Positions 9,072 through 17,092 of a stretch of 64,000 nucleotides of DNA are shown here, piece by piece. Within the stretch, counting starts at the first letter, position 1; each line of letters opens with the position of its first letter. A model generated the notes under the pieces. The model had not been told where the DNA came from and made no database searches. It worked only from the letters and a program-made list of their open reading frames with translations. A program made the position numbers and the translations under genes. The stretch comes from an uncultured Acidimicrobiales bacterium (GTDB lineage: Bacteria > Actinomycetota > Acidimicrobiia > Acidimicrobiales > SZUA-35). Location of the stretch: contig CALKTH010000031.1 of NCBI GenBank assembly GCA_937997485.1, positions 1-64,000 of the forward strand, read 5' to 3'.

Positions 9072-10646
9072 TCAGTTGTTGACGGGTTCTCGTTCGTCGA
9101 AGAGCGCAGCTCGGTGCCCTGGCCCAGCACTCTCTGTTCGACGAGTTGCCCTGTCGGCATCACGTGGATGTTGAGCGGGCGGTCTTGGGCACGGTTCGCA
9201 GCCGTCGTTTGGTCTACGGATAGGCCCGTCGGGCGAACTGCGGGCGTGGAACGAGCCATCGGGTCGTAGGACGACCACGATGCGGCCCGGTTCCAAGCGA
9301 AGCGACCAACCGCCCTCGTGTACGAGGTGGTGGTGTCGTGAGCAGAGCGGCACGAGGTTGTCGAGATCAGTCGGGCCGCCTACTTCCCAGAAGTCGACGT
9401 GGTGCAGCTGGCACCAGTCGAACTGGCAGTCGCAGCCAGGGAAGGCACACGTGCGGTAGAGCGCACGCATGGCCAGGCGTTGGGCCGGCGTCGCCGTGCG
9501 GTAGCGACGGCCGACGTTGATGGGCTCGCCAGCATCGTTCACAACGACCCGCTGAAGATCGCAGTCGCAAAGCCAGCGCCGGCGCGTCGCTCCGTCAACC
9601 CAGTCTGCGGTGCCCATCATTTCAGACACGGACGCGTCGTGTTCGCCGTCTCGGAGGGTCTTGGCATCGACGAGGAGTCCGACGAGTGGGCGGGAGGCTT
9701 TGCGGTTCGGATCGAACGCTCGATCACAGATGCGGAAGAGGGCAGAGGCGGCGAGGTTGTCGTCGAAGGGCAGCGTGATCCCCTCGGCGTTGCTCGCCTG
9801 CTGGGCTTCTGTCTGCATCTCGCGGTCGATGGCCGAAGCGACGGTGCCGCCACGTTCCGGATCGAACTTGGCGAAGACGTTCAGCATGCCGTCTTTGTCT
9901 GTCCACTTCTTGAGGCTCGAGGCCTTCCGTTGGCGCTCCTTGATCGTGAGGCCGAGCTCGGACACCACGGCGAAGACGATCTTCTTGAGGCGGGCCGCGA
10001 AGTCCTTGACGGACAACGTTGCTGCCAACCGAGCGAGTTCTGGCTGGCGTTTGGCGAACGCTGCGCGCTCCTCATCGGTGTTGAACTGCGCAGCCGCTCG
10101 ACGGATCGCGTCCAGATTTTCTGGGTTGATTGGCGGTGGGCTTGGTCGATCGTGGTCGCTGCCCAAGTCGGTTGAGCCGTCATCTTCGCCTCCTGCACCG
10201 GCGCCCTCGCCGGATGCTGCTTCGAAGGGATCGGCCGGACCTCCTGCGCCGAATCCGAAGCTGCCGTAAGGGTCCTCTGGCCCGCCTGCGTGGGCGTCCC
10301 GGTCGCCATGGGCGTTGCCTGCCGTTTCGTTGCCTGCCGTTTCGTTGTTGTCCGTGTCGTTGTTGTCGAGCGACGCGTGGAGGTCGTTGAGAATCCGGGC
10401 TCGGGCGGCGGCAGCGCGGGCGGCGTGGGTGGAGCAACCCGTCGCAGCAAAGACCTCTTCGGGCGCCGGTCCGGTCCCGGCCTCGACATGTCGATCCAAG
10501 ATGGCGACCAGGCGTGCCTGGCTCGCTTCGATTTGGCGCCGTGCTTCTTCAGATTGCAGGAGGAGGCGTTCCGCCAGCGGCGACAGGACGGCCAGATCGT
10601 CGGTCAGGCCCGCCATCTCCATCTCGAAGTCCGCCAACGTCTGCAT
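9072..10646 (-). CDS. DUF222 / HNH endonuclease-domain protein (13E12 family), copy 1
   Basis: About 524 residues from ATG 10646, chosen because it aligns with the start of the second copy at 47905. An N-terminal DUF222 helical domain is followed by a low-complexity acidic/Gly linker (roughly residues 105-190), more DUF222, then a C-terminal HNH nuclease signature with 'CAFPGC', 'HHVDFW', 'NLVPLCSRHHHLVHEGGW'. This family occurs in many copies in actinobacterial genomes (REP13E12 in mycobacteria). Both copies here end in a near-identical 'LF(D/N)EREP(V/S)NN'. Metal-dependent DNA cleavage is expected from the HNH motif, but the biological role of the family is unknown. The start is overlapped by a conserved dyad shared with copy 2. 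Confidence 0.9.
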   Translation of the reverse strand: MQTLADFEMEMAGLTDDLAVLSPLAERLLLQSEEARRQIEASQARLVAILDRHVEAGTGPAPEEVFAATGCSTHAARAAAARARILNDLHASLDNNDTDNNETAGNETAGNAHGDRDAHAGGPEDPYGSFGFGAGGPADPFEAASGEGAGAGGEDDGSTDLGSDHDRPSPPPINPENLDAIRRAAAQFNTDEERAAFAKRQPELARLAATLSVKDFAARLKKIVFAVVSELGLTIKERQRKASSLKKWTDKDGMLNVFAKFDPERGGTVASAIDREMQTEAQQASNAEGITLPFDDNLAASALFRICDRAFDPNRKASRPLVGLLVDAKTLRDGEHDASVSEMMGTADWVDGATRRRWLCDCDLQRVVVNDAGEPINVGRRYRTATPAQRLAMRALYRTCAFPGCDCQFDWCQLHHVDFWEVGGPTDLDNLVPLCSRHHHLVHEGGWSLRLEPGRIVVVLRPDGSFHARSSPDGPIRRPNDGCEPCPRPPAQHPRDADRATRRTESAGPGHRAALFDEREPVNN

Positions 10647-10651
10647 ACACA

Positions 10652-10675
10652 CCATCATGACGATGGGGTGTGACA
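10652..10675 (-). promoter_or_regulatory. 24-bp element shared by both DUF222 genes, copy 1
   Basis: On the minus strand this 24-bp block is identical to 47877-47900 and ends 5 bases before the ATG. It contains the dyad CCATC-GTCAT-GATGG, extended here by ACAC/GTGT flanks. The hexamer CATGAT inside it lies 7 bases from the ATG and could be a -10 box. A repressor operator over a leaderless promoter is the best reading. In copy 1 the block could be translated in frame, in copy 2 it is in a different frame, so the conservation is at DNA level. Confidence 0.7.
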
Positions 10676-10753
10676 TTTTGAGCCGGTTTCGGGCCAGCGG
10701 AGAGAGAAATCCGAAGAACTTCTCGACGAAGAACGGACGTGCGAACAGCGCGC

Positions 10754-11080
10754 TCAACTGACCGTACGGACGTCGAGGACATGCTCGCCTCGGTAGAACA
10801 CCCACTTGGCAGGGCTCGGCAGCACGACGATCGATTCGTCGCCCGTCGGGCCGCTGAACACACGGACATGGATGCAGTTTCGTGTGTCTTCCTTGACCGC
10901 CGCTCGAAGCTCGCTCAGGGTCACCTCCGTCTGAGGCACGTCCACGAAGAAGTCGTCAGCGAGCCAACAATCAAGAGCCCGGACCGGACCTCGTTGGGCC
11001 GTCGCGTAAGCGACGACAGAAAGGAGCGGAACGCCGATGAAGAGTATGAGGGCGATGGAGAGGCGCTTGCGTGGCTGCAG
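10754..11080 (-). CDS. Small membrane-anchored protein, start codon unresolved
   Basis: The open frame encodes a basic head, one hydrophobic segment (LILFIGVPLLSVVAYATA) and a soluble tail of about 75 residues containing 'CWLADDFFVDVP' and 'WVFYRGEHVLDVRTVS'. No ATG, GTG or TTG lies between the upstream gene's stop (11155) and the hydrophobic segment in this frame; a CTG at 11080 is used as a placeholder. An ATG at 11133 opens a different frame that would need one frameshift to reach the membrane segment. Either a rare start, a frameshift in nature or an assembly error is involved. Family not recognised. Confidence 0.45.
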   Translation of the reverse strand: MQPRKRLSIALILFIGVPLLSVVAYATAQRGPVRALDCWLADDFFVDVPQTEVTLSELRAAVKEDTRNCIHVRVFSGPTGDESIVVLPSPAKWVFYRGEHVLDVRTVS

Positions 11081-11154
11081 CGCTGCAGCTCTGCATCCGG
11101 TGATGCGCCGCTGTCCCTGACCCGGTCGTTCATCGCGAGCGCCGCGCGTCGGGT

Positions 11155-12987
11155 CTACCAGTACTCCTCGAAATGAATGTTGCCGGGCTCGTTGCGATGG
11201 TCGACCGTGAATCCTCGCTCGACGAGCAACTCGACGACACCAGTTGTTTCCGGGAATACGGGGGGCGCTCCCTCGTCGGCGCCGTCGGCCTTCTCGGGAA
11301 TGCCGATCATGGCAGGGTTGCCGCACATGAACACGTGCGTGCTCGCCGGATCGAGATCCACGCCGAAGGGCTCGAACACGTTCTCCCGAACCAGATCTTG
11401 GATGTACTTCTTCGGTACGTCCGACTCGCGTGTCGGCATCGGAATGTAGTGATAGTTGGCGTGGCGCTCAGCCAGCGTCTCGTGTTGCGCCCGGTAGCCG
11501 AGATCAGCCCACTGCCGCACCGACACGGCGCTCACGATGGGGCCGGTGTGGCCCTTCCGGAGCAGTTCGACGACCATCGCGTTGTGCGGGGCCTCACCGG
11601 TTCCGGTGGAGAAGAACAGCACCGCATCGCTTGGGTTGGTGACCGGATTCAGCGTGTAGCGGCCGGCAACCTTGGGGCCGAGATAGATGCGATCTCCCGG
11701 ACGCTTCAGCGCGAGGCGAGGGGTGAGGCCAGGGACGTTGTCCGGCGTTGGCGGCACGAGCACGATGTAGAACTCGAGCTCGTTGAGCCCTCCCTCGTCG
11801 GTGAGGTAGCCGTGCTCGTCGAACATGCGGCTGGAGATCGAGTAGCTGCGACGAATCAGCTTTTCCCACTTGTCGTCGAGCCCGGGATCGACCGCATCAT
11901 CGATCCGCTCCTCCCAGTAGCCCAAGCCCAGCGATGCGTACTGGCCCGGAAGATGAGAGACATCACCGTGATCGGGCTTCACCCGCAGCACCCAGAGGTC
12001 GGAGTGGCTCGGCTCGAAGTGTGTGATCGTGGCGTTGTAGTGCTCTTCACGCAGCTCGTCGATTGCTGCTGTGTGGCGGCGACGTCGCTCCGCCGGCGAA
12101 GGGCGAGCCACCCGCTCGAGATCGGTGAAGATCGCGTTGGCCATGGCATCGGTGATGCTTGCGCCCGGCGCCGCCGTGGCTGGGCCGCCCTCTTCGGCCT
12201 CGCCAAGGAACCACACCAAACCGGAGGCGAGGGCAGCGTCGGACACGTTGGCATCGGCGGCCGATGGCGTGGTGCGCCCCGAGGCGAAGACCACGTGGTC
12301 GAACTGAAGGTCAGGCGTGCGGCGATCGTTGAAGAACGCCATCGGCAGGCCAGCCGCCTCACCGATCTGATCGGGGATCGAGCGGTAGAGGAGCGTAGCT
12401 TTGCGCTCACGCTCAAGACGTCGGAGCATGGCATCGGCGGCGGGGGAGAGCAGCGTGGCGTCCATGCCCTTGGCAGCAAGCACCGGCCGAGCACCGCGAG
12501 CAGCCAGGGTGGCCGTGAGTTCCACCGCATGGTCGGTGTGGCCGATCACCAGGACGTCGAGTTCGTCCACGTGCTCCGGCAGCGTGTCGACCACGATGCG
12601 GCCAGCAACGTCGGGCGTTCGGGCTTCGACAGGGACCGGCGGTTGCCACGAGGGGTTGTCGCCTCGGTTGGCGATGAGGCAGCTTCGCGAGCGGTAACTC
12701 TGCTTGTTCGTCGTCACGACTACGTGGTCACCGTCGAGCTCGACCGAGGAGATCGTCTCGCCGAAGCCGACATCGAGCATTCGCTCGCCGATGAGGTGAG
12801 GGAACGCCACGGTGGTTCGAGACTCGAGGATGCGAACCAGCGGCAGGCCGCCGTACTGGGCGTCGATGGCCAGGGAGAGCCCACCAGCGGTTCCTCCAAC
12901 GACCACCACGTCGTAAATCGTCTGCTCTGACTTGTCGCTCATGTTGTCCTGCGTCACGTTGCTCTGCGGTTCACCGTTCTCAGCCAT
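11155..12987 (-). CDS. Fusion flavoprotein: NAD(P)/FAD oxidoreductase domain plus ferredoxin-NADP reductase domain
   Basis: About 610 residues from ATG 12987 (AGAGGA ribosome-binding site 6 bases upstream). Residues from about 25 to 300 form a Rossmann-type FAD/NAD(P) oxidoreductase domain starting with 'DVVVVGGTAGG'. The second half is a ferredoxin-NADP reductase module: 'RRSYSISS' binds FAD, 'FFSTGTGEAPH' and 'VFMCGNPAMIG' bind NADP, and the protein ends in 'NIHFEEYW', matching the aromatic C-terminus of bacterial FNRs. The expected role is electron transfer between NAD(P)H and a ferredoxin or flavodoxin, with an extra redox site. The N-terminal domain shows no CxxC pair, so a thioredoxin-reductase activity is not supported. 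The fusion is unusual. Confidence 0.85.
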   Translation of the reverse strand: MAENGEPQSNVTQDNMSDKSEQTIYDVVVVGGTAGGLSLAIDAQYGGLPLVRILESRTTVAFPHLIGERMLDVGFGETISSVELDGDHVVVTTNKQSYRSRSCLIANRGDNPSWQPPVPVEARTPDVAGRIVVDTLPEHVDELDVLVIGHTDHAVELTATLAARGARPVLAAKGMDATLLSPAADAMLRRLERERKATLLYRSIPDQIGEAAGLPMAFFNDRRTPDLQFDHVVFASGRTTPSAADANVSDAALASGLVWFLGEAEEGGPATAAPGASITDAMANAIFTDLERVARPSPAERRRRHTAAIDELREEHYNATITHFEPSHSDLWVLRVKPDHGDVSHLPGQYASLGLGYWEERIDDAVDPGLDDKWEKLIRRSYSISSRMFDEHGYLTDEGGLNELEFYIVLVPPTPDNVPGLTPRLALKRPGDRIYLGPKVAGRYTLNPVTNPSDAVLFFSTGTGEAPHNAMVVELLRKGHTGPIVSAVSVRQWADLGYRAQHETLAERHANYHYIPMPTRESDVPKKYIQDLVRENVFEPFGVDLDPASTHVFMCGNPAMIGIPEKADGADEGAPPVFPETTGVVELLVERGFTVDHRNEPGNIHFEEYW

Positions 12988-13030
12988 ACCCGTCCTCTCA
13001 ACCCGTTCGCCGACACTTTTCTGCCCGCCG

Positions 13031-13036
13031 TAGTGT
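13031..13036 (+). promoter_or_regulatory. Putative -10 box of a leaderless promoter (zincin gene)
   Basis: TAGTGT is followed by six bases and then the GTG start at 13043. The only GGAG is too close to the start to act as a ribosome-binding site. This geometry fits a leaderless mRNA. No clear -35 was seen. Confidence 0.45.
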
Positions 13037-13042
13037 GGAGCA

Positions 13043-13384
13043 GTGCAACCGGTTGGTCCAGAAGCGTTCGAGAAGCTCGTGGGTGATGCCCTCGACGCAC
13101 TCCCCGATGCCATTGCCGAGATGCTCGACAATGTCGTCATCGTCGTCGAAGACGATAGTGAGGAGGACCTCCTCGGCCTCTACGAAGGCATCCCACTGAC
13201 CGAGCGGGACGAGTACGGCGGGCTGGAGTTGCCCGATCGGATCACGATCTTCCGCCTCCCGCTGTGCGACATGTGCGAGTCAGAAGATGAGCTGGTCGAA
13301 GAGGTGACCATCACCGTCGTGCATGAGCTCGCCCATCACCTTGGGATCGACGACGACCGCCTGCATGAGCTCGGCTGGGGCTGA
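13043..13384 (+). CDS. Metallopeptidase family protein (zincin-like, PF06262 type)
   Basis: 113 residues with a GTG start. The C-terminal 'VHELAHHLGIDD' contains the HExxH-type zinc motif as HELAH with a third ligand downstream, as in the small zincin family common in actinobacteria. It has no signal peptide, so it should be cytosolic. The substrate is unknown. It is divergent from the fusion flavoprotein (55 bp) and convergent with uppP (17 bp). Confidence 0.88.
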   Translation: MQPVGPEAFEKLVGDALDALPDAIAEMLDNVVIVVEDDSEEDLLGLYEGIPLTERDEYGGLELPDRITIFRLPLCDMCESEDELVEEVTITVVHELAHHLGIDDDRLHELGWG

Positions 13385-13401
13385 CAGAACGTGGTGGCGG
13401 C

Positions 13402-14367
13402 CTAGAGCCAGCCGAGGCCGATGGCCCCGAGCGCAATGATGCCGATGGCGATTCGGTACCAACCGAATACTTCGAAGCCCCGGTCGTTCAACCAGGCCAC
13501 CATCCAGCGGACCGCAGCCACGGCGGAGACGAACGCCACGACGAGGCCGATCAGAGGATTCACCCAACCGAACTGCTCCACGAGCCCAGATCCATCTTGC
13601 AGTCCGGCAAACGCCGTGGCCGCGGTGAGCGTGATGAGCCCAAGGAGGAACGAGAACTCGACGGCTGCTCGTAGGTTCAGCCCCACGAGGATGCCCGCGA
13701 TGATCGTGACCAATGAACGGCTGGTGCCCGGCCACACTGCCAGGGTCTGCATCAGACCGATGAGGAACGCCTGCTGCATCGAGATGTTGGCCAGTTCTCG
13801 GCCGGCCCGGTCGAAGTAGCCCTGACGGTGCAAGCCGATGATGCCCAGCCCGCCAACGAGCCACGCCACCGCGATGGGAAGAGCGCCGAACAGCTGCTCT
13901 CGGACAGCGTCGAACACGAGTCGGGCGATGATCGCTGTGGGAATGAACGCCACGATGATGGCGATGAGGACCCGGCGCCCCTCTTCGCTCCGGCCCAGAA
14001 GCCCATCGATCATCTGCCGAACACGCTCTTGGTACACCACGAGCACGGCCAGGATGGCGCCGGCCTGTATGCAGATGGCGTAGGTGTCGAGCGCAGCGTC
14101 AGACGCCGGAGTGCCACCCAGGTTCAAGATGTTGTTGGTGACGAGCAGGTGGCCGGTGCTGCTGACCGGCAGGAACTCCGTGATGCCCTCGACGAGGCCA
14201 AGGATGATCGCTGCCACGATGGAGAGCTCGATGACGCTGTCGTCGGCGCCGGCGTCGGTGCTGGTTTCGGCAGTTTGCGCCAGGGCGGGAAGCCCAAGAA
14301 GAAGTGCTGTCAGACCAACGCCGACAGCAGCAGTGAGGAGAGGAGTCCGGCGCCCAATTCTTGTCAC
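13402..14367 (-). CDS. uppP: Undecaprenyl-diphosphatase UppP (BacA)
   Basis: About 321 residues from GTG 14367. An N-terminal hydrophobic, signal-like segment precedes the diagnostic active-site motif 'EGITEFLPVSSTGHL' at residues 60-74. A later 'WPGTSRSLVTI' motif is also conserved, and there are about eight membrane segments. The enzyme dephosphorylates undecaprenyl diphosphate to recycle the lipid carrier for peptidoglycan and other envelope glycans. The signal-like extension before the first canonical helix is longer than in most UppP proteins. Confidence 0.95.
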   Translation of the reverse strand: MTRIGRRTPLLTAAVGVGLTALLLGLPALAQTAETSTDAGADDSVIELSIVAAIILGLVEGITEFLPVSSTGHLLVTNNILNLGGTPASDAALDTYAICIQAGAILAVLVVYQERVRQMIDGLLGRSEEGRRVLIAIIVAFIPTAIIARLVFDAVREQLFGALPIAVAWLVGGLGIIGLHRQGYFDRAGRELANISMQQAFLIGLMQTLAVWPGTSRSLVTIIAGILVGLNLRAAVEFSFLLGLITLTAATAFAGLQDGSGLVEQFGWVNPLIGLVVAFVSAVAAVRWMVAWLNDRGFEVFGWYRIAIGIIALGAIGLGWL

Positions 14368-14513
14368 CCAATGAGGATGGCACGTGCGAGCGAGTTTCCC
14401 TGCCTCTCTCGCCGTGAGAGCCGCTTGTTTCCTTGCGATGCGAGCACGACGATGCTGCACCCGGCACCCGCAGAGGACTGGTACCGTCGCCCGCTCACGA
14501 CCTCTCACGGAGC

Positions 14514-15416
14514 ATGACTGTGACAACCACACCAACCACTGCCACCCGCACCGACGGCGGCGCCGTCTTCATGAACGGCAACGCATTGCGGGACGAGATC
14601 CTCGCCGAGCTGAAGGCAAAGATCGACGCCGAGGGCAACCCAGAGATCTGCCTGGCGACGGTCTTGGTCGGCGACGACAAGCCCAGCCAGATCTACGTGA
14701 AGAGCAAGGGCAAGAAGGCGCTCGAAGCTGGCCTCCAGTCGCGTCATGTCGGCCTGCCTGGCGACATCGCCCAAGCCGATCTCGAAGCCGAGGTCCAGGC
14801 GTTGGTCGACGACCCGACGGTGCACGGCATCCTCGTGCAGCTCCCGCTGCCCGACGGCCTTGACGCTGAGCCCGTGCTTGATCTGCTCCCGCCAGAGAAG
14901 GACGTGGATGGACTGAACGAACGCTCGATGGGTCGCCTGGTCCGAGGCAAGGCGGGCCATGTGCCGTGCACCCCTCGTGGTGTGATGCGTCTTCTCGAAC
15001 GCTATGGCATCGAAACCAGCGGAAAGAAGGCAGTGGTCATCGGACGGTCCACCCTCGTGGGTCTACCCCAGGTGCTGTTGCTCGGGCGCAAGGGAGCCGA
15101 CGCCACGGTCACCCTCGCCCACTCTCGCACTGCTGATCTCGTCGAGACCTGCAAGGACGCAGACATCATCATCGGCGCCGCAGGCATCGCCCACCTGATC
15201 AAGGCCGAGCACGTGAAGGAGGGCGCCACCGTGATCGACGTGGGCGTTTCCCGCACTGCCGATGGCATTGTCGGCGATGTCGACTTCGATGCGGTGCAGG
15301 CCAAGGCCGCCGCCATCACCCCCATGCCGGGAGGCACCGGTCCGATGACCATCGCCTGCCTCATGGAGAACACCTACGACGCCTATCACATGATCAACGG
15401 GACCACGCCTGCATGA
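14514..15416 (+). CDS. folD: Bifunctional methylenetetrahydrofolate dehydrogenase/cyclohydrolase FolD
   Basis: About 300 residues. Motifs include 'VQLPLP', 'KDVDGL', the NADP-binding 'VVIGRSTLVGLP' and 'PMPGGTGPMT'. It converts 5,10-methylene-THF to 5,10-methenyl- and then 10-formyl-THF. A GTG at 14520 has a GGAG seven bases upstream and is an equally good start. It is followed at 27 bases by the mttB-like gene and then by a folate-linked dehydrogenase. That places it as the oxidative step for methyl groups released from methylated amines, beyond its housekeeping role (inference). Confidence 0.95.
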   Translation: MTVTTTPTTATRTDGGAVFMNGNALRDEILAELKAKIDAEGNPEICLATVLVGDDKPSQIYVKSKGKKALEAGLQSRHVGLPGDIAQADLEAEVQALVDDPTVHGILVQLPLPDGLDAEPVLDLLPPEKDVDGLNERSMGRLVRGKAGHVPCTPRGVMRLLERYGIETSGKKAVVIGRSTLVGLPQVLLLGRKGADATVTLAHSRTADLVETCKDADIIIGAAGIAHLIKAEHVKEGATVIDVGVSRTADGIVGDVDFDAVQAKAAAITPMPGGTGPMTIACLMENTYDAYHMINGTTPA

Positions 15417-15443
15417 TCCTCGAGAGAGCACGGTGAACGCTCG

Positions 15444-16994
15444 ATGAGCGGAACTCGACGCGGACGTTCCGGGGGCGGCCGACGGGCAAGAGCCGAAGCT
15501 GGCCCTCGGAATGTGCTCACCGAGCAGGCGCCGTTCGCCCAGCCGAGGATGTGGCTGGAGCCAACCAAGGCGGTTTCCGACGATGAGCTCGAGGCCATTC
15601 ACCACGCGTCCCTGCGGGTATTGGCCGAGACCGGCATCGACTTTCTGAACGCTGAGGCGCGTGCTCTCCTGGCGGCCAACGGGGCCGAGGTCGATGGAGA
15701 TCGTGTCCGATTCTCGGCCGAGCTCATCGAGCAGTTCGTTTCACTCGCTCCCTCGTCGTTCTCCATCCACGCCCTCAATCCGGCGCACGATCTACACATT
15801 GGCGATCAGAGCGTGGCGTTCTGTTCGGTGGCCTCGGCTCCGAACGTGGCCGGGTTTGGTGCTCCCCGCCGGGCCGGCAACCGTGAGGATTACCAGAACC
15901 TTTTGCGGCTCTGTCAGACCTTCACCAGCATCCATCTCGTACCGGGCTATCCGGTGGAACCGATTGACGTGCACGCCTCGGTCCGCCACCTGCACGCCAC
16001 GTTTGATGCCTACACGCTGACCGACAAGGTCAACCACGTCTACTCACTGGGCAAGCAGCGCAACCTCGACGTGCTCGAGATGACGCGCATCGCCCGGGGC
16101 ATCACCGAAGACGAACTGGCTGAGCAGCCGTCGCTCACCACGATCATCAATGCGTCATCCCCGCTTCGCTACGACGACGTCATGCTCCAGGGCATCATCG
16201 AGATGTCGTCTCGGAACCAAGTGGTCGTCATCACGCCCTTCACGCTGGCCGGAGCGATGGCGCCGATCACGCTGGCCGGCGCCCTCACGCTCCAGAATGC
16301 CGAAGCTCTCGCCGGGGTCGCCTTCACGCAGATGGTGCGGGCTGGCGCCCCGGTTGTCTATGGCGGGTTCACGTCCAATGTCGACATGCGCTCCGGCGCC
16401 CCAGCCTTCGGCACCCCGGAGTATTTGCGCACGGCGATGGTCGGAGGTCAGCTCGCTCGCCGCTACGGCCTGCCGTATCGCTCCTCCAACGTGAACGCCG
16501 CGAACGCCGTCGATGCTCAGTCCGCCTACGAGAGCGTCTTCGCTCTGTGGGGCGCCATCATGGGAGGCACCAACTTCCTGATGCACGGAGCGGGCTGGAT
16601 GGAAGGCGGCCTCCATGCTTCCTACGAGAAGATGGTGATCGATGCCGATCTGCTCCACATGGTGGCGCGCAGCCTGCAGCCGATCATCGTGGATGACGCC
16701 ACGCTTGCCGTTGAGGCCATCGCTGAGGTCGGCCCTGCTGGCCACTTCTTCGGAACTCAGCACACGCAAGATCGCTACAAGGAAGCTTTCTACGAGCCGC
16801 TCGTTTCTGACTGGCGCAACTTCGAAACCTGGGACGAGGCGGGCCAGCCCACCGCCTTTGAGAAGGCCAACAGCCTCGCCCACCTCGCCATCGACTCATT
16901 CACGCCACCCGCCCTCGACCCGAGCCGACGAGAAGAACTCGAGGCCTTCGTCGCTCGCCGCGTCGCCGAAGGCGGCGTCGAAACCGACTTCTGA
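15444..16994 (+). CDS. Trimethylamine methyltransferase (MttB) superfamily protein, non-pyrrolysine
   Basis: 516 residues matching the MttB superfamily along its length. The reading frame has no internal TAG, so it is a non-pyrrolysine member. Characterised relatives of this type demethylate quaternary amines such as glycine betaine, proline betaine or carnitine and pass the methyl group to a corrinoid protein. No corrinoid-binding partner or reactivating protein is encoded in this window. It sits between folD and a FAD/GcvT dehydrogenase, as in other aerobic marine bacteria where MttB-like genes neighbour folate-linked demethylases. The substrate is unknown. Confidence 0.88.
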   Translation: MSGTRRGRSGGGRRARAEAGPRNVLTEQAPFAQPRMWLEPTKAVSDDELEAIHHASLRVLAETGIDFLNAEARALLAANGAEVDGDRVRFSAELIEQFVSLAPSSFSIHALNPAHDLHIGDQSVAFCSVASAPNVAGFGAPRRAGNREDYQNLLRLCQTFTSIHLVPGYPVEPIDVHASVRHLHATFDAYTLTDKVNHVYSLGKQRNLDVLEMTRIARGITEDELAEQPSLTTIINASSPLRYDDVMLQGIIEMSSRNQVVVITPFTLAGAMAPITLAGALTLQNAEALAGVAFTQMVRAGAPVVYGGFTSNVDMRSGAPAFGTPEYLRTAMVGGQLARRYGLPYRSSNVNAANAVDAQSAYESVFALWGAIMGGTNFLMHGAGWMEGGLHASYEKMVIDADLLHMVARSLQPIIVDDATLAVEAIAEVGPAGHFFGTQHTQDRYKEAFYEPLVSDWRNFETWDEAGQPTAFEKANSLAHLAIDSFTPPALDPSRREELEAFVARRVAEGGVETDF

Positions 16995-17015
16995 CCCAAT
17001 CCGCCCTCCACCCCT

Positions 17016-17066
17016 CCGAATTGCCGCGCTGATGTACCTCTCCGGTACATGGGCGCGGCAATTCGG
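17016..17066 (+). terminator. Long hairpin between mttB-like and dehydrogenase genes
   Basis: Perfect 14-bp outer arms CCGAATTGCCGCGC/GCGCGGCAATTCGG, a 2x2 internal loop, a perfect 7-bp inner stem ATGTACC/GGTACAT and a 5-base loop. It lies 22 bases after one gene and 26 before the next on the same strand. With no T-tract it may be a partial terminator, an RNA-stability element or a processing site that sets different mRNA levels. Confidence 0.75.
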
Positions 17067-17092
17067 ACAGCAACGCACGAAAGAGACATGAG

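Noticed and set aside
11173-12930. A 585-residue plus-strand open frame
   Set aside because: Antisense to the fusion flavoprotein, which has full FNR motifs on the minus strand.
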